A DNA stretch of 64,000 nt from Crambe crambe. Its lineage: Eukaryota; Porifera; Demospongiae; Poecilosclerida; Crambeidae. Below are positions 38,984 to 49,545 of the stretch, piece after piece; positions within the stretch are counted from its first letter, which is position 1, and every line of letters starts with the position of its first letter. The position numbers and the translations under genes are program-made. The notes below the pieces were generated by a model, which ran no database searches, was not told the DNA's origin, and saw only the letters and a program-made list of their open reading frames with translations. The stretch lies in contig OZ004584.1 in NCBI GenBank assembly GCA_963924555.1, positions 6,695,001 to 6,759,000 on the forward strand, in the 5' to 3' direction.

Positions 38984-39991
38984 GAAGAAAAGCTGCATGG
39001 GTGACGCCAGACTAACATGTAAGATGAGTGGTCCAGCCATAATCACATTTTTAAGGTTAGCTATCTGAGTTTATTGAAACTCAAATGGTTGTTTTTACAC
39101 ACCATAAGAGGAACACATGATAATTTCAGTTTGTGAATGGTAACCAATTTATACTAGTTACATAACATACGGCCATCATCACTCCTGAATCAGATAAGTG
39201 TACATCTGGATCATGAAGTCCAATGAAATGATCTACATCGATAGTTGTGATTACTATGAGATGAGTTTAATAATTACGAACTAACCATCATAAAAAATTA
39301 CATCTATTGGATCACTGGGAGCTCCTCGACCAACTACATTCACTGCTGTGATTATGAACTGATACTCTAACACTGATCCAAGGACTGAGTTGTTGGTAGG
39401 TAACATGTAGTGAGGAGCTATGATGGAGCATTGTCCAAGATGGTGAAGTGGAATCTTCTCTCCCTCAGATACATTGTACACCTCCACACAGAATGTCATG
39501 TCTGGGTCAGTGTTAGTGATATCCAGGGAGAAGGGAGGTTGCCAAGTCAGGGTGATGGAGGAACAGTTGATGGAAACATTCACATCTTTCACTTCATCAA
39601 GCAGTCCTATAAGTATCAAAAGTTTAATAATGACTAAGTGATGAGATAATAATTGCTACTTTCCTTGTATCTGGACAAAGAACACCTCACCATAGAGTAC
39701 TGTGGGATCACTCAAATTAAAGATATTATGTCTTTCACATCGGACTACTGAGTTCTGAAATGTTTCAGTACAGTTCAAATGCAGCATTTCATTTTCAAGC
39801 GTAGTAGTAATTCCAGATTCACCATTATTAATACCTGATGAGATATTATTGACTGTCCACATGATTGAATAATCACCTATAGGTTTAAACTGACAATTGA
39901 ATTCAGCCACTTGATGTAGGCCACAAATCACTTGTGATGACATGGAACTTTCTGTAGCTAACAATAATAATATCACTACCTTTATTATCAT
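31132..39991 (-). CDS. Ig-FN3 receptor with three strict ITIM motifs and death domain (copy F)
   Basis: Exons leftward. Signal peptide MIIKVVILLLLATESS and Ig are at about 39667-39991. FN3 is at 39290-39608 (LLDEVKDVNVSINCSS). A linker exon lies near 39170-39243. The third extracellular exon at about 38389-38785 ends in a Thr/Pro stalk of TLPPPT units. The membrane segment is split over exons near 38030-38090 and 37880-37955 (VVAIAVPVGIAVVMSIVI, then LYHYLHHKKK). Tail exons lie near 37720-37805, 37565-37660, 37210-37330 and 36790-36945, with IAYSII, ATYSLL, VKYAQL and VIYSDI. The death-domain exon is at 31132-31413 (LFHDLYSIAGKWSKFALKIG). The last intron, about 5.4 kb, is filled with mobile elements, so joining of the last exon is the weak point of the model. 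If it fails, the receptor would lack its death domain. Coding exons look unbroken. Confidence 0.68.
31570..31706. mobile_element. Short palindromic element, GGGGCAATT repeats
   Basis: Inverted ends share GAGGGTGGGGCAATTCCG. About 137 bp, no coding capacity, in the last intron of copy F. Confidence 0.65.
32285..32540. mobile_element. 256-bp element with CACAGC termini
   Basis: Starts CACAGCGAAAAATCTACAAC and ends with the inverse, with TA on both sides as a 2-bp duplication. The sister tail at about 33370 lacks it. The terminal word CACAGC and the following A-run match the 6.6-kb CACTA-like element at 40474-47067. Confidence 0.75.
33430..34693 (+). mobile_element. Internally deleted pogo-type transposon
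   Basis: Inverted ends start AGGTAAGGGG / AGGTAAAGGGG, with TA at 33428-33429 and 34694-34695; the two sister units give the uninterrupted sequence. Inside, about 33925-34010 codes LQAALTAILNDKLSLRRA followed by STFGVPKE, the pipsqueak-type helix-turn-helix found at the start of pogo transposases. About 34126-34335 codes an acidic stretch and DDYQCIICGNSGG, the Cys-rich end seen in some of them. The DDE catalytic core between is gone, so it is non-autonomous. Confidence 0.75.
35795..36473. repeat. Three direct tandem copies of a ~220-bp repeat ending in a hairpin
   Basis: Copies at about 35793-36014, 36013-36234 and 36253-36473 start AGCGATTTACCTGCTTGCC and end with the hairpin AGAGAGTGCTACCGCACTCTCT then GAT. 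Copies are nearly identical. A short purine-rich leader, AGAGAAGAAGAAGAATAT, precedes copies 1 and 3. The same terminal hairpin occurs near 22996 and 63790. Head-to-tail copies with a terminal stem-loop would fit a non-autonomous rolling-circle element, but no further hallmark is proven. Confidence 0.8.
36500..36609. mobile_element. Palindromic mini-element with CACTG termini (copy 2)
   Basis: Second, slightly shorter copy of the element at 14701-14818, sharing GTGTACTGCACAC and the inverted ends. Confidence 0.65.
38855..39014. mobile_element. 160-bp TIR element in an intron of copy F
   Basis: Ends start TAGTCTGGTGTCGCCAG and its inverse, flanked by ATATGTAAG (38846-38854) and ACATGTAAG (39015-39023). 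The paralogous intron at about 55258-55268 lacks it. The middle is a T/G and C/A homopolymer palindrome with a TAGGGTTAGGGCTAG word. A similar single end is seen at about 60413-60450. Confidence 0.7.
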
Positions 39992-40099
39992 AGTGAATTA
40001 GCTACTGTAGGCAACTTGAAATTAGTTAGTAGAAGAGCAATTTGTTTAGAGTTATGTCCCGCACGTGCGCGTGCAACATTAACTGCTTACGTGCATGCG

Positions 40100-40473
40100 C
40101 AGTTGACAGTCCAAACTCAACCGTGACTTTAAGACATGTGACATTGTTTCAATTTATAAGTTTCATTTTCAAGGTCTCTAGCTAATTTGTTTGCAAACTC
40201 ACTCTGATGGGAACAATCTTACATCTGCAGCTTTATATAAAAATAATCAGAACTGACAGGGTATTATTATATTCAAACATCTCCCCCTTCATATAATTAG
40301 CTATAGCTTTTAGCTAGATTGCTCTTTGGTGGCATAGTTTAAACTTTGAGGGAACTAGCTACATCGTGACAGTATGATATCACTGTGAGAGGTTTCTCTA
40401 TAGATTAATCAATCATCATGAGTAATAAGAGCTATACCTCACTAGTCGAGTTTACAGGTACGGGGTCATCTTG
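40100..40473 (-). pseudogene. Decayed receptor tail and death-domain exons, left part
   Basis: On the minus strand, 40110-40240 aligns with a death-domain exon (traces of VCKQI, LENETYK and CHMS) and 40320-40470 with tail exons of copy B (the words GGCATAGTTTAAACTTTGAGG and GTACGGGGTCATCTTG). Frames are broken throughout. The exon is split by the CACTA-like element and continues at 47068. A sister relic without the insertion is at 57150-57600. Confidence 0.6.
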
Positions 40474-41147
40474 CACAGCAAAAACTGATGGGTAGAAATA
40501 ACCCAAAAATATGGGTTAAAACATCTGCATTTCTCATAACCCAATATGAGAGTAAAATGACCTTTTCATAACCATGGTTATAATAATTTCATTGTATGTA
40601 GGTTGCAATGCCCAACAAACATAGTTGCCTTAACTACTAATACACCTTGGTTATTTTCACTGCAATTTTATTTGTTAAATATAATGTACTACATGGTCAA
40701 TAATACCTAATATTTAAGGTTAAAGTTACCCCAGCTAAATTGTCATTGTTACTTAATAGGTAATAACTACCAATACAAGATGTAATAATTATTAACATGA
40801 AATTTTGCTGGTGTGTTTAACTAATGATGGATTAAACATATCACATGGTTAGAAGAGTATTTTAACCATTTCGTTTGCAACACTGACCAATACTTATGGT
40901 CACTTTAACATACTCCAACTCTTGTTAGTATGATACTGAAAAGGGGTTGTAGTTACATCATTATGTTAGTCATTATGACCAAAGCAATTAACCTATACCC
41001 ACTATATGACAGTATACAGTAACTTAAATTGACACTTTCATTTTAACCAAAGAGTAGTTACAATAACAATAATGAGATTATAATAACCTCTTCCAAGTAG
41101 CTATACATTGTCTCTAAAAATAATGAAATTACAGAATAGCAGAAAAA

Positions 41148-43189
41148 TCACAGATTACGTTTAATATCGGAAACTACTGCAAGATAAGAACCGCTTTTTT
41201 TGTTCGAATCAGGATGTCCTAAAATATAATCTTGTATGAAGGAAAAAATGTTCTTTGCTTTTGACGGGTATTCCAGGTTAAAAACATAGTATGAAGCAAA
41301 TGTGTAGAATAGGGCTGCTTGTAAGCTTGGGCATTTGTACAAGACTTTCTCCTCACATAGTACCAAGTATTGAGGATCTTCTTCTCCGAGAAAAGCAGCA
41401 ATTCGAGGCTGTGTCCTCCTAGGCGGTTTCCGGCATGCGGAGTCAATACTTTCCATGGACTGAAAAAATAGAGATAGAAGCAGGAAGTGAGTGACATAAT
41501 GAATAATAGCTATAACCAAATTACCGAATACTCTTCATATAGATAACAAAGAGTACTTGTCCCCTTTTCCAATGACTCCATGAGCACCTTAATTGCTGTT
41601 ACTTGTTTTGATTCTTCATCTGCAGGATGAAGGGAAAATGTAACTATCATCCACATACTTAAAATAAAAATATTTTACTTGCATCATCCAGGTCTGCTAG
41701 AAGACCAAATACATTTTTCTTTGAATGTTTTTCAGCATAGGATAGTATTGCTGGAACATATTTTGAAGTCCAACGGGACATAAATTTTGCTTTTATATCA
41801 CTGCAACCAAGAATAAATCCGATTTCCTGCTCTATCTGCATTAATAGTTCATACATTATTGATGTGAACAAAATTACATAAAAAAACTTACTACAGCTGG
41901 ACGGCGAAGAGCAGAAAACTTTTCCAGAGTCCTATTAACTGAATTATCCATGTTCACAATGAAAATCCGGCGTTCTCCATAAGTAGATTTCATCAATGGC
42001 AGGAGAACACTGTCTCGCGGCTTTGCTTTAGAAAGTTCATTACATTATTGCTTTCAAATGTTGTTCTAAACTGTCGTTATCTTCCAGAAGTAAGTCAGTA
42101 TTACTGCTAACTGGATATCTTCTCAGAATTCCAGCTTCGCTCCTTCTGCGCTTGGGCCGAACATGGTCTTCAGGATCTTCTCGTGGCCCCTTCCCCCTCT
42201 TCTTATCCCTCTTGATGACATTTCTCACTCGTTCAACCATTTTATCTGACCAAGATTGCTATAATAATAACAACAACAGCAATTAAAATAATGAGCTCTA
42301 GAGATAACAGAAACTTACATATCCATTTCCTAGGTCATCCTTAACAAAGGGATACTTCAGAATAAGCTTTCTTGCAAGATCTTCACATTGGAGTTTTGTT
42401 GGCTTATGCATCCTGGAAAATAGCTGGCTTACTAAAATTCGTACAATTTCATTACGAGCACTATTTGATAAGCATTTATCTGCAATACATTGTTCAATCT
42501 CTGGACGCCAGTGATCAGGAATATTAATATGATCACTATCGTTACTGCTTGAAGGTGTAGCAGAATTGAATGAAGGAGTACTGGTCCTACTTGAAGGTGT
42601 AGATAATAAAGTATTGACAGAATCAGACGAAGGAACACCAGAACCAGAAAGTGTGTGCCTGATTCTAGGGTCATTGAAAGAACTGTCCAGTTGTTGTTGC
42701 TGTTTATTAAAGATTGATTAGTACAGTACTATGCTTCAATATTGAATTACAATAGCTACTTACATTATATCGCTTTGGCAGTAACCTCATTATTTTCTTT
42801 GTTAGACCTATAGGTGGTACCATGGCTTTAACATCTGATTCTTTAAGTGAGAAAAACTCCATCCCATCAATGTAGTTATCTAAAAAAATGATAAGCATCT
42901 TACTATAATGGCTATAGCTCATTTATTCACTAAGATTAGTACCTTCGAAAACTTGACAATACTGTGGTGGTATTCCATGCTCTTTAAGATATAGAGCTAC
43001 ATCAGCAACAGACATCGATCTGTTGATGTCTTGATCGCCACTCTGCTGGTCTGTATTTTGACTAGTCTCAATATTGCTCTGCTCTGATGCATTAGGCAAT
43101 GTGCTTTCTTGGAGATTGTAATCTTCATCATCTGATATATCATCATTGTCGTAGTCTCTCCAATCAAGCTCTTGAGTTATGGAATCCAT
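41148..43189 (-). CDS. SAM-domain accessory protein of the CACTA-like element
   Basis: Seven exons leftward: 43189-42942, about 42881-42764, 42702-42318, 42260-41893, 41840-41677, 41622-41525 and 41460-41148. The first codes an acidic start (MDSITQELDWRDYDNDDISD) and, with the second, a sterile alpha motif: VADVALYLKEHGIPPQY, NYIDGMEFFSLKESDV and GLTKKIMRLLPKRY. Later exons have a Ser/Thr-rich linker and a basic patch (KRDKKRGKGPRED, RPKRRRSEAG). Then comes a conserved C-terminal region (RRIFIVNMDNSVNRTLEKF, FMSRWTSKYVPAILSYAEK, EEKVLYKCPSLQAALFYTF). It resembles SAMD3-like proteins that recur in invertebrate and fish genomes. One extra base near 42042 shifts the frame in exon four, so this copy may be dead. 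By position it may play the role of a DNA-binding partner of the transposase; that is inference. Confidence 0.7.
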
Positions 43190-43621
43190 GGCTGAGTAGC
43201 TAACAGAAAACCCTACAAGTGGCTAAATGATGAGAGGCATAGCTATATGTAGCTAGCTACTTGAAATTCACTTTTTCACAAGATAATGACTAACTTTGAC
43301 AGTAAGATAACTTCAGCAGAGTAAGCAGCTACTGGGAAATTCAGTTACTAATAAAATAGACTTTGAAAAGTTTTATTACTAGCATAGCAGACAAATCAAC
43401 CAATAGGAATAAGACACACTAATCAACCAATCAGGATAGGACACAAGATAAATCTAGAAGATGTATAACCGTATAACAAAACAGGATAATAATCAGGTAA
43501 TACAATCATGTAGCTACATCACAATTCTAATTAAGTCATACAAGGAGTGGTAACAAGAATGTGTTAGATTTACCATTGAAATCATAAATGAGTACATTTC
43601 AGCTAGAATAAATACTAAGCT
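43190..43621. promoter_or_regulatory. Shared promoter region of the two transposon genes
   Basis: 430 bp between divergent start codons. Two CCAAT boxes (43400-43404 and 43427-43431), both preceded by AATCAA, stand 27 bp apart and would serve as typical elements of a two-way promoter. Confidence 0.45.
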
Positions 43622-46611
43622 ATGGCTGAAAGTAATAGTGTTGGAAAGAAAGTGTGCCCCATTTGCTCGCTTGAAGCTCCAACTATGAATGGAATATTGA
43701 GTCATCTTCGAACGGTTCACTTGAATGACCCTCAGTTCCTTGTTCCTTGTGGCCTTGATGGGTGTGGAATTACTTACAGGAATTTTTATGGACTCTACTC
43801 CCACATTTATCGTTGCCATCCAAGTATTATCAAAAAATGGAAAGAGAAAAATAATATAACTGAGGTACGTAGGTCTTGTAACTTTTAGCTAGCTAAGTTT
43901 AAGGAGCTATGTATTTTTCTAGACACAACAAAGGAATGATCACTTGTCAATCAGTGAAGAAGCAGTTGGTGAATATCTACCTACATTTGGTCAGTATTAT
44001 AGTGAGTGATGGATTGTATAAATAATGTGTGTGTGTGTGTGTGTTTATGAATGCCTACAGATCCTGAAGATTCAGCTGACATTCGTTATTTAATTGGAAG
44101 TGATGTTGAACAATTACAACGTTCAAGTGCACTCTTCCTGCTAAAGCTAAAAGAGCAACGACGAATATCACAAATAGCTATTGATGACATAGTAAACTCT
44201 TCCAGGGGTCTCTTTTCCCAAGTGGTGGAACGCTTGCAAGCTGGAGTGAAAGCAAAATTAGCGGAATCAGGTGTTGATCCTGCTTCTATAAGTGGTCTTG
44301 ATGGTGTCTTTGAGGAAATCGATCCCTTTGATGGCTTAAGAACTTTCCATCTCCAAGAAAAATATTTCCATGAAAAACTTGGTCTCATTGTAAGTTTATA
44401 GGCTAGCTACCTGTATAAATCTTCTGCTTATAATAGTCAAACTGTTTATGTGTGCTATTACAGAGCCATAGCTAGCTATGGGGGGCACCCCCCTCTGAAT
44501 CTTTCATAAGCTTTATAAAGATAAGCAGGCATACAATTTCTTTACCAAAAGAACAATCTGAATATTATCACATTAATAAGGCAAGGCAGAACTTTCGCCC
44601 CCTCAGTCCAATTTTTCATGCTACAGCCCTGCTATTAGCTAAACAAAACTTATATCACAACAGTGGGGAGTAATTTAGATCACAGTTGTGCATGTTGTAT
44701 TCAGTATCTAGACACTGAATGAAAATTTATATGTATGCAGGAACCTGTCGAAGTTCGAATTGGAGATCCACAGTATACTCAACAGTTTTCTGGCACCAAA
44801 CGTCGTCTTGTTGAAAAACAGGATACTTATCAGTATGTTCCTTTACTTTCATCTCTTGCTCAGCTTTTGAGTGACCCAACAGTACTTGAGCAAATTGATC
44901 AGTCCCCCCCAAAAATTCATTCGGATGCTTTAATAGAAGATTTTTGTGATGGAACTGTTTTCAGAAATCATCCCTTATTTTCTCACGATCCCAGTGCATT
45001 GCAAATAATTGCATACTACGATGAGCTTGAAATATGTAATCCTTTAGGTTCTCATGTCAAACATCATAAGCTTGGCATAGTCTTCTATTCCTTAGGAAAC
45101 ATTGCACCTAAGTTCAGGTCTCAACTTCGACTCATTAATTTGGCTATAGTTGCCACGATTCCTGTTATAGAAGCACATGGTCTTAACAAAATTTTGCAGA
45201 GGTTTGTTGATGATATCAATGAGCTTACAGAAGTCGGAGTTTCAGTAACCATCAATGGAACACCAAAAACATTCAAAGGAGCCTTATTAGCCTTTCTAGG
45301 AGACAATTTAGCTATGAAGATCTTGGCGGGTTTAAGAAATCTTTTTCTTTTTCCTTTCGATCTTGTCGAACCTGCTTAGTTACACACAGTAATCTATCTA
45401 GCAGCTTCAACTCTGAATCTTTTGTGCTAAGAACTCGGGACAGTCATTTGGAACATATTGAAATGCTGGATGGTCCAACAAGGGATCATTATTCCAAAAC
45501 ATATGGAATCAATAGGCGGTCTATTTTGCTTGATGTAAAGCACTTTGATATGTTTGGAGGTTGCTTGCCTCACGATGCTATGCATGATATTCTTGAAGGC
45601 ATAGCACCACTTGAAATCAAACTACTGCTGTCATATTTTATATCACAGAAACTGTTCAAGTTGAGAGAATATAATGATAGACTAGTGAACTTCAACTATG
45701 GGTATTCGGAAAGAGATCAGCCTGTTCCTATTCTTAATGATGTTTTGCACGATGCTAACAAATCACTCCGATCATCAGCATCACAGATGTTGACTCTACT
45801 TCGGATACTGCCCTTCCTAATTGCTGATAAAATTCCAGAAGGAGAAGAACACTGGAATTGCTTCTTAATGTTACGAAAAATTGTTGACATAATTTTATGT
45901 CCAGTGATATCGGAAGGTCATTGCTCATCATTAAAGCTTTTAATTAGAGATCACCATACTAAATTTGTAGAGCTGTATGGGTCTAGTGCTTATATCCCAA
46001 AATTACACTTCTTAGTACACTATCCTGATCAGATCAAGGCAATGGGACCCGTGGTCCGAGCAATGACAACTCGGCATGAAGCAAAACTTAACTTCTTCAA
46101 AAAGGCTTCTCGTCTAATTAATTTCAAAAATGTAGCATATAGCCTAGCTTGCCGTCACCAAAGATACATGTGTTATGAACTGTCATCTGGAGAACTTCTT
46201 AAGTCCTCACTTGAATGTGGTCCACCAAGAAATGGAGGTGGAGTTAATTACATCAAAGATGAAACTAAAAACATGCAAGATCGCCTGGTTGAAATTATAC
46301 CACAAATAAGCTTGGAATGTTTAATTTTTCGACCATCATGGGTACGTCAAAATGGGACACAGTATCAAAATAATAATACTTACTTAATAACAGATTCAGA
46401 TGGACTAGATCCTATTTTTAGTCGTTTGGATGATTTAATGGTGGTTGGTGGTGACATGGTTATTTTTTTAATTTCAGTTTGCAAGGTTTTGTATTTTGAT
46501 TCACATTTTCATGCCTATGTGATTTCTGTAACAACACAGCAGTGCCTAATAACTATTTCTAATTTGTTGGACCATAATAATATCATGGTCATAAGTTTGC
46601 AAATAATTTAA
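43622..46611 (+). CDS. CACTA-like transposase with N-terminal C2H2 finger
   Basis: Exons: 43622-43864 (two C2H2-type fingers, CPICSLEAPTMNGILSHLRT and CGLDGCGITYRNFYGLYSHI), 43922-43997, about 44060-44391, and 44740-46611. The last exon codes YYDELEICNPLGS and HKLGIVFYSLGNI, then FLGDNLA, then GGCLPHDAMHDILEGIAPLE, and near the end PKLHFLVHYPDQIKAMGP and RHEAKLNFFKK. The D/E-bearing blocks and the DAMHDILEG and LH-HYP blocks parallel the CACTA/EnSpm transposase order. A one-base shift near 45315 breaks the frame between the halves (44735-45379 and 45424-46611); reading continues in the neighbouring frame. A stop-free frame otherwise spans the gene. The intron at 44392-44739 contains a small inserted element. 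Confidence 0.75.
44461..44631. mobile_element. 171-bp element in an intron of the transposase
   Basis: Ends CAGAGCCATAGC and, inverted, CAGGGCTGTAGC, flanked by CTATTA on both sides (44455-44460 and 44632-44637). The CAG-type ends recall hAT mini-elements, but the duplication is 6 bp, not 8. Confidence 0.6.
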
Positions 46612-47067
46612 CATATATTGTTTTGAAGTATTTAGCTAGAACACGTTGATTTGTATCTTGACCAAAAAAATTTCAGTTATTATAATTCTAAAAAGGTTTA
46701 AAGTAACTTTTTCTGCTTGTTTTTAAACTCCAATAGTTATAATAACCAACTGTTACAATCATAATAAGTACTGGTAGTTTTACTCTTACAATAGTCCCCT
46801 TAACCAACACCGATTCAATTTAACTTTCCCTTCATAAGTTACACTCACCTAATTTTGGTGTGTACAACTATGTCAGTTGATATGACCAAAAAAGTTGTAA
46901 TGAGCAAGATTCAAAGTGCTACTTCTACCATACTAGTTAAATCAATCTATGTATAGTTATTATCACCCTGCAAGGTTATTTGAACTGCATTTTGGTAATT
47001 TCTATTGGGATTAATAGTGTTTATTTTAACCCTGGATGGTTACATTGACCCTGCGTTTTTTGCTGTG

Positions 47068-47200
47068 TGAGTATATGCATGCGTGCCTGCAACCTATGCA
47101 AATAGATCCATTCCCCAAATAGCTAGCTATATAAAAAAGCAACCACGAGTGTATACGTACATACGTAATAATAACAATAACATGTTTCATGAAGCTTATG
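47068..47200 (-). pseudogene. Decayed receptor tail exon, right part
   Basis: Continuation of the exon split at 40473. It aligns with 57568-57720, sharing TGAGTATGCATGC-like sequence, CCAAATAGCTAGCTA and AACAATAACATGTTTCA. No open frame. Confidence 0.55.
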
Positions 47201-47207
47201 CACCTAT

Positions 47208-47572
47208 CAATGTCATGCCCCACTATCCCCAGTACGGGAAAATGCGGGGGGTTAGTTGGGGGCATAGGTGGAGGAATCAGGGGGGCCAGGGGGCCATGGC
47301 CCCCCCAGATATTTAGACTTATGGTTTTGGCCCCCCCAGATTTCATTCAACTATTCATGTCATTGTAGGAGTCAATTATACATGACTGCATGTGCAAAGT
47401 GCAACATTTTCAACTCTATTTTGACTCTTTTTTTTTAATTATAAAATCACGACTATTGTCGGTATGCATGGTGCAATAGGGGTTTGGGGTTGGCTCCCCC
47501 CCCCCCAGGTAAATTTATGTTCCTCCGCCTATGGGGGGTTAGAGCTAAAATCACGCCCCAGGGTGGGGCATT
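47208..47572. mobile_element. Nested pair of small TIR elements
   Basis: The outer element has ends ATGCCCCAC (inverse near 47560-47572). The inner one, about 47256-47533, has ends CATAGGTGGAGGAA / CATAGGCGGAGGAA and GGGGTTAG on both sides as an 8-bp duplication. No coding capacity. Confidence 0.55.
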
Positions 47573-47579
47573 AGACATC

Positions 47580-48350
47580 GACTATCAAGAGTGCCTTAGG
47601 GCTGGTGCAGTGTGGTCTCTCTAATTAGAGCAGTCTGGTGCCCACAATAGAGCCTGGTCCTTCTTTTTTCATCTAGTCCTTCTCTGTGATTCTAATTTGA
47701 TTCCGTCACATGGTGTCAACTCTAATTACATGCAATACAGAGATTCACAAGAGTATCTTAGTGCTGGTATAGTTCTCTAATTAGAGCAGTCTGGTGCCCG
47801 CAATAGAGCCTGGTCCTTCTCTTTTTCATCCGGTCCTTCTCCGTGAATTTGATTCCGTCACAGGGTGTCAACTCTAATTACATGCAGTACAGAGACTCTC
47901 AAGAGTGTCTTAGTGCTGGTATCTCTCTAATTAGAGCAGTCTGGTGCCCGCAATAGCGCCCGGTCCTTCTCTGTGATCCTAATTTGATTCCGTCACAGGG
48001 TGTCAACTCTAATTACATGCAGTACAAAGACTCTCAAGAGTGTCTTAGTGCTGGTACAGTGTGGTCTCTCTAATTAGAGCAGTCTGGTACCCGCAATAGA
48101 GCCCGGTCCTTCTCTTTTTCATCCGGTCCTTCTCTGTGATTCTAATTTGATTCCGTCACAGGATGTCAACTCTGCAGTACAGAGACTCTCAAGAGTGTCT
48201 TAGCTAGTGCCGGTATAGTGTGGTCTCTCTAATTAGAGCAGTCTTCCTTCTCTTTTTTCGTTCGGTTCTTCTTTATCCGTCACAGAGTGTCAATTCTAAT
48301 TAAATGCAGTACAGAGAGTGCTTCAGTGCTAGTATAGTGTGATTTACAGC
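47580..48350. repeat. Tandem repeat, five to six units of ~150 bp
   Basis: Units share CTCTCTAATTAGAGCAGTCTG, TGATTCCGTCACAG-GTGTC and ACTCTCAAGAGTGTCTTAG; they begin near 47583, 47745, 47890, 48015, 48180 and 48300. Later units are shorter and more divergent. The array ends about 140 bp before the start codon of the receptor at 48480. Confidence 0.85.
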
Positions 48351-49039
48351 AGTCCGGCTTGTCTGGTACTTAAAATAGAATTTATAATTTCACTCATTTT
48401 ATCCAGTCCTTCATTCATTCTTCTTGGTCCTTTTCTTCAGTCCTCTTTGTTTCATCACTTCTTACACAGCTACACAGCTAATAATGTTAGATTTTGGATC
48501 TCGCGCGAAATATCTTGAATCTCACTATGACGTCATTTCTAGCGGCCCGGCGGAACGTCTTGTGGCGAAGCACAAGATGAAGAAAACGTTTTGCGTTATG
48601 ATATATTTGCTATTAATCAGTTTTTATGGTGGCCGAGAAGGGTCACCCGCGACCGCTTCGCAAATATTTACTGCCGCCCGCGGTATCCACAATACCGCCA
48701 GCGGTACCCCCCGCATACCGCCAGCGGTACCCGCCCGCGGTATCCCCCGCATACCGCCGGGCCCGGCGCCCGTGGTTGGTTCCGGCATGCATGACAGATC
48801 CGGAGACCCTTTACCCAGTACCACGTGTCGCGCGCGATCGATCGCGATCGCATAAGCTGCAGATCCGGAGACCCTTTACCCAGTCATTGATATACTGTAC
48901 TGATTTGTAATATTTTTCACCGAGATACGCCGAAAGAAATGCATCAAGTCCTTAAAGCGATTTTGCACCTTACACATAATTATCTCTGTTGCGGTATATT
49001 TATTATTATAATGGATGATTCAGACTGGTATGTGGGTAC

Positions 49040-49545
49040 AGCAATGAGGTTGGGGGGAAAATGAAGGGAACAGCAGAGATCACGAGGGTTGGTGAAATGA
49101 AAGAATAGATTCATGAATAAGTTTGTCTTGTTCCACACACTAACAATCTAGCACAAAAGAGAACAGAATATTGACATCATTATAATTATTTTTATTTCAC
49201 TAGATGATACCTTATCACTGGTTGCACGTTTGCTGTGCTTCCTTCAAAACATAATTGTATTACTTCATGATATATATTGAAGAGGTAATGATGAGGTTGG
49301 GGGGGGGGGGGAATGAAGGGAACAGCAGAGATCACAAGGGTTGGTGAAATGAAAGAATAGATTCATGACTAAAAGTTTGTCCTGTTCCACACACTAACAA
49401 TCTAGCACAAAAGAGAACAGAATATTGACATCATCATAATTACTATTTTTATTTTGCTAGATGATACCTTATCACTGGTTGCACGTTTGCTGTGCTTCTT
49501 CAAACATAATTGTATTACTTCATGATATATATTGAAGAGGTAAGG
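49040..49545. repeat. Tandem duplication, two ~250-bp copies
   Basis: Two head-to-tail copies, starting GAGGTTGGGGGG at about 49046 and 49290, share GGGTTGGTGAAATGAAAG and GGTTGCACGTTTGCTGTGCT, with few differences. Lies inside the kinase-carrying element. Confidence 0.85.

Larger units (their letters stand above)
40474..47067. mobile_element. 6.6-kb CACTA-like transposon with two divergent genes
   Basis: Ends start CACAGCAAAAACTG and CACAGCAAAAAACGC (inverse at right). The target duplication is TG (40472-40473 and 47068-47069); the paralogous sequence at about 57560-57585 (GGGGTCATCTTGAGTATGC) shows the site before insertion. Several hundred bases at each end are rich in GGTTA and TAACC words in both orientations, like the subterminal repeats of CACTA elements. 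The two genes point outward from a shared 430-bp promoter region. Confidence 0.85.
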
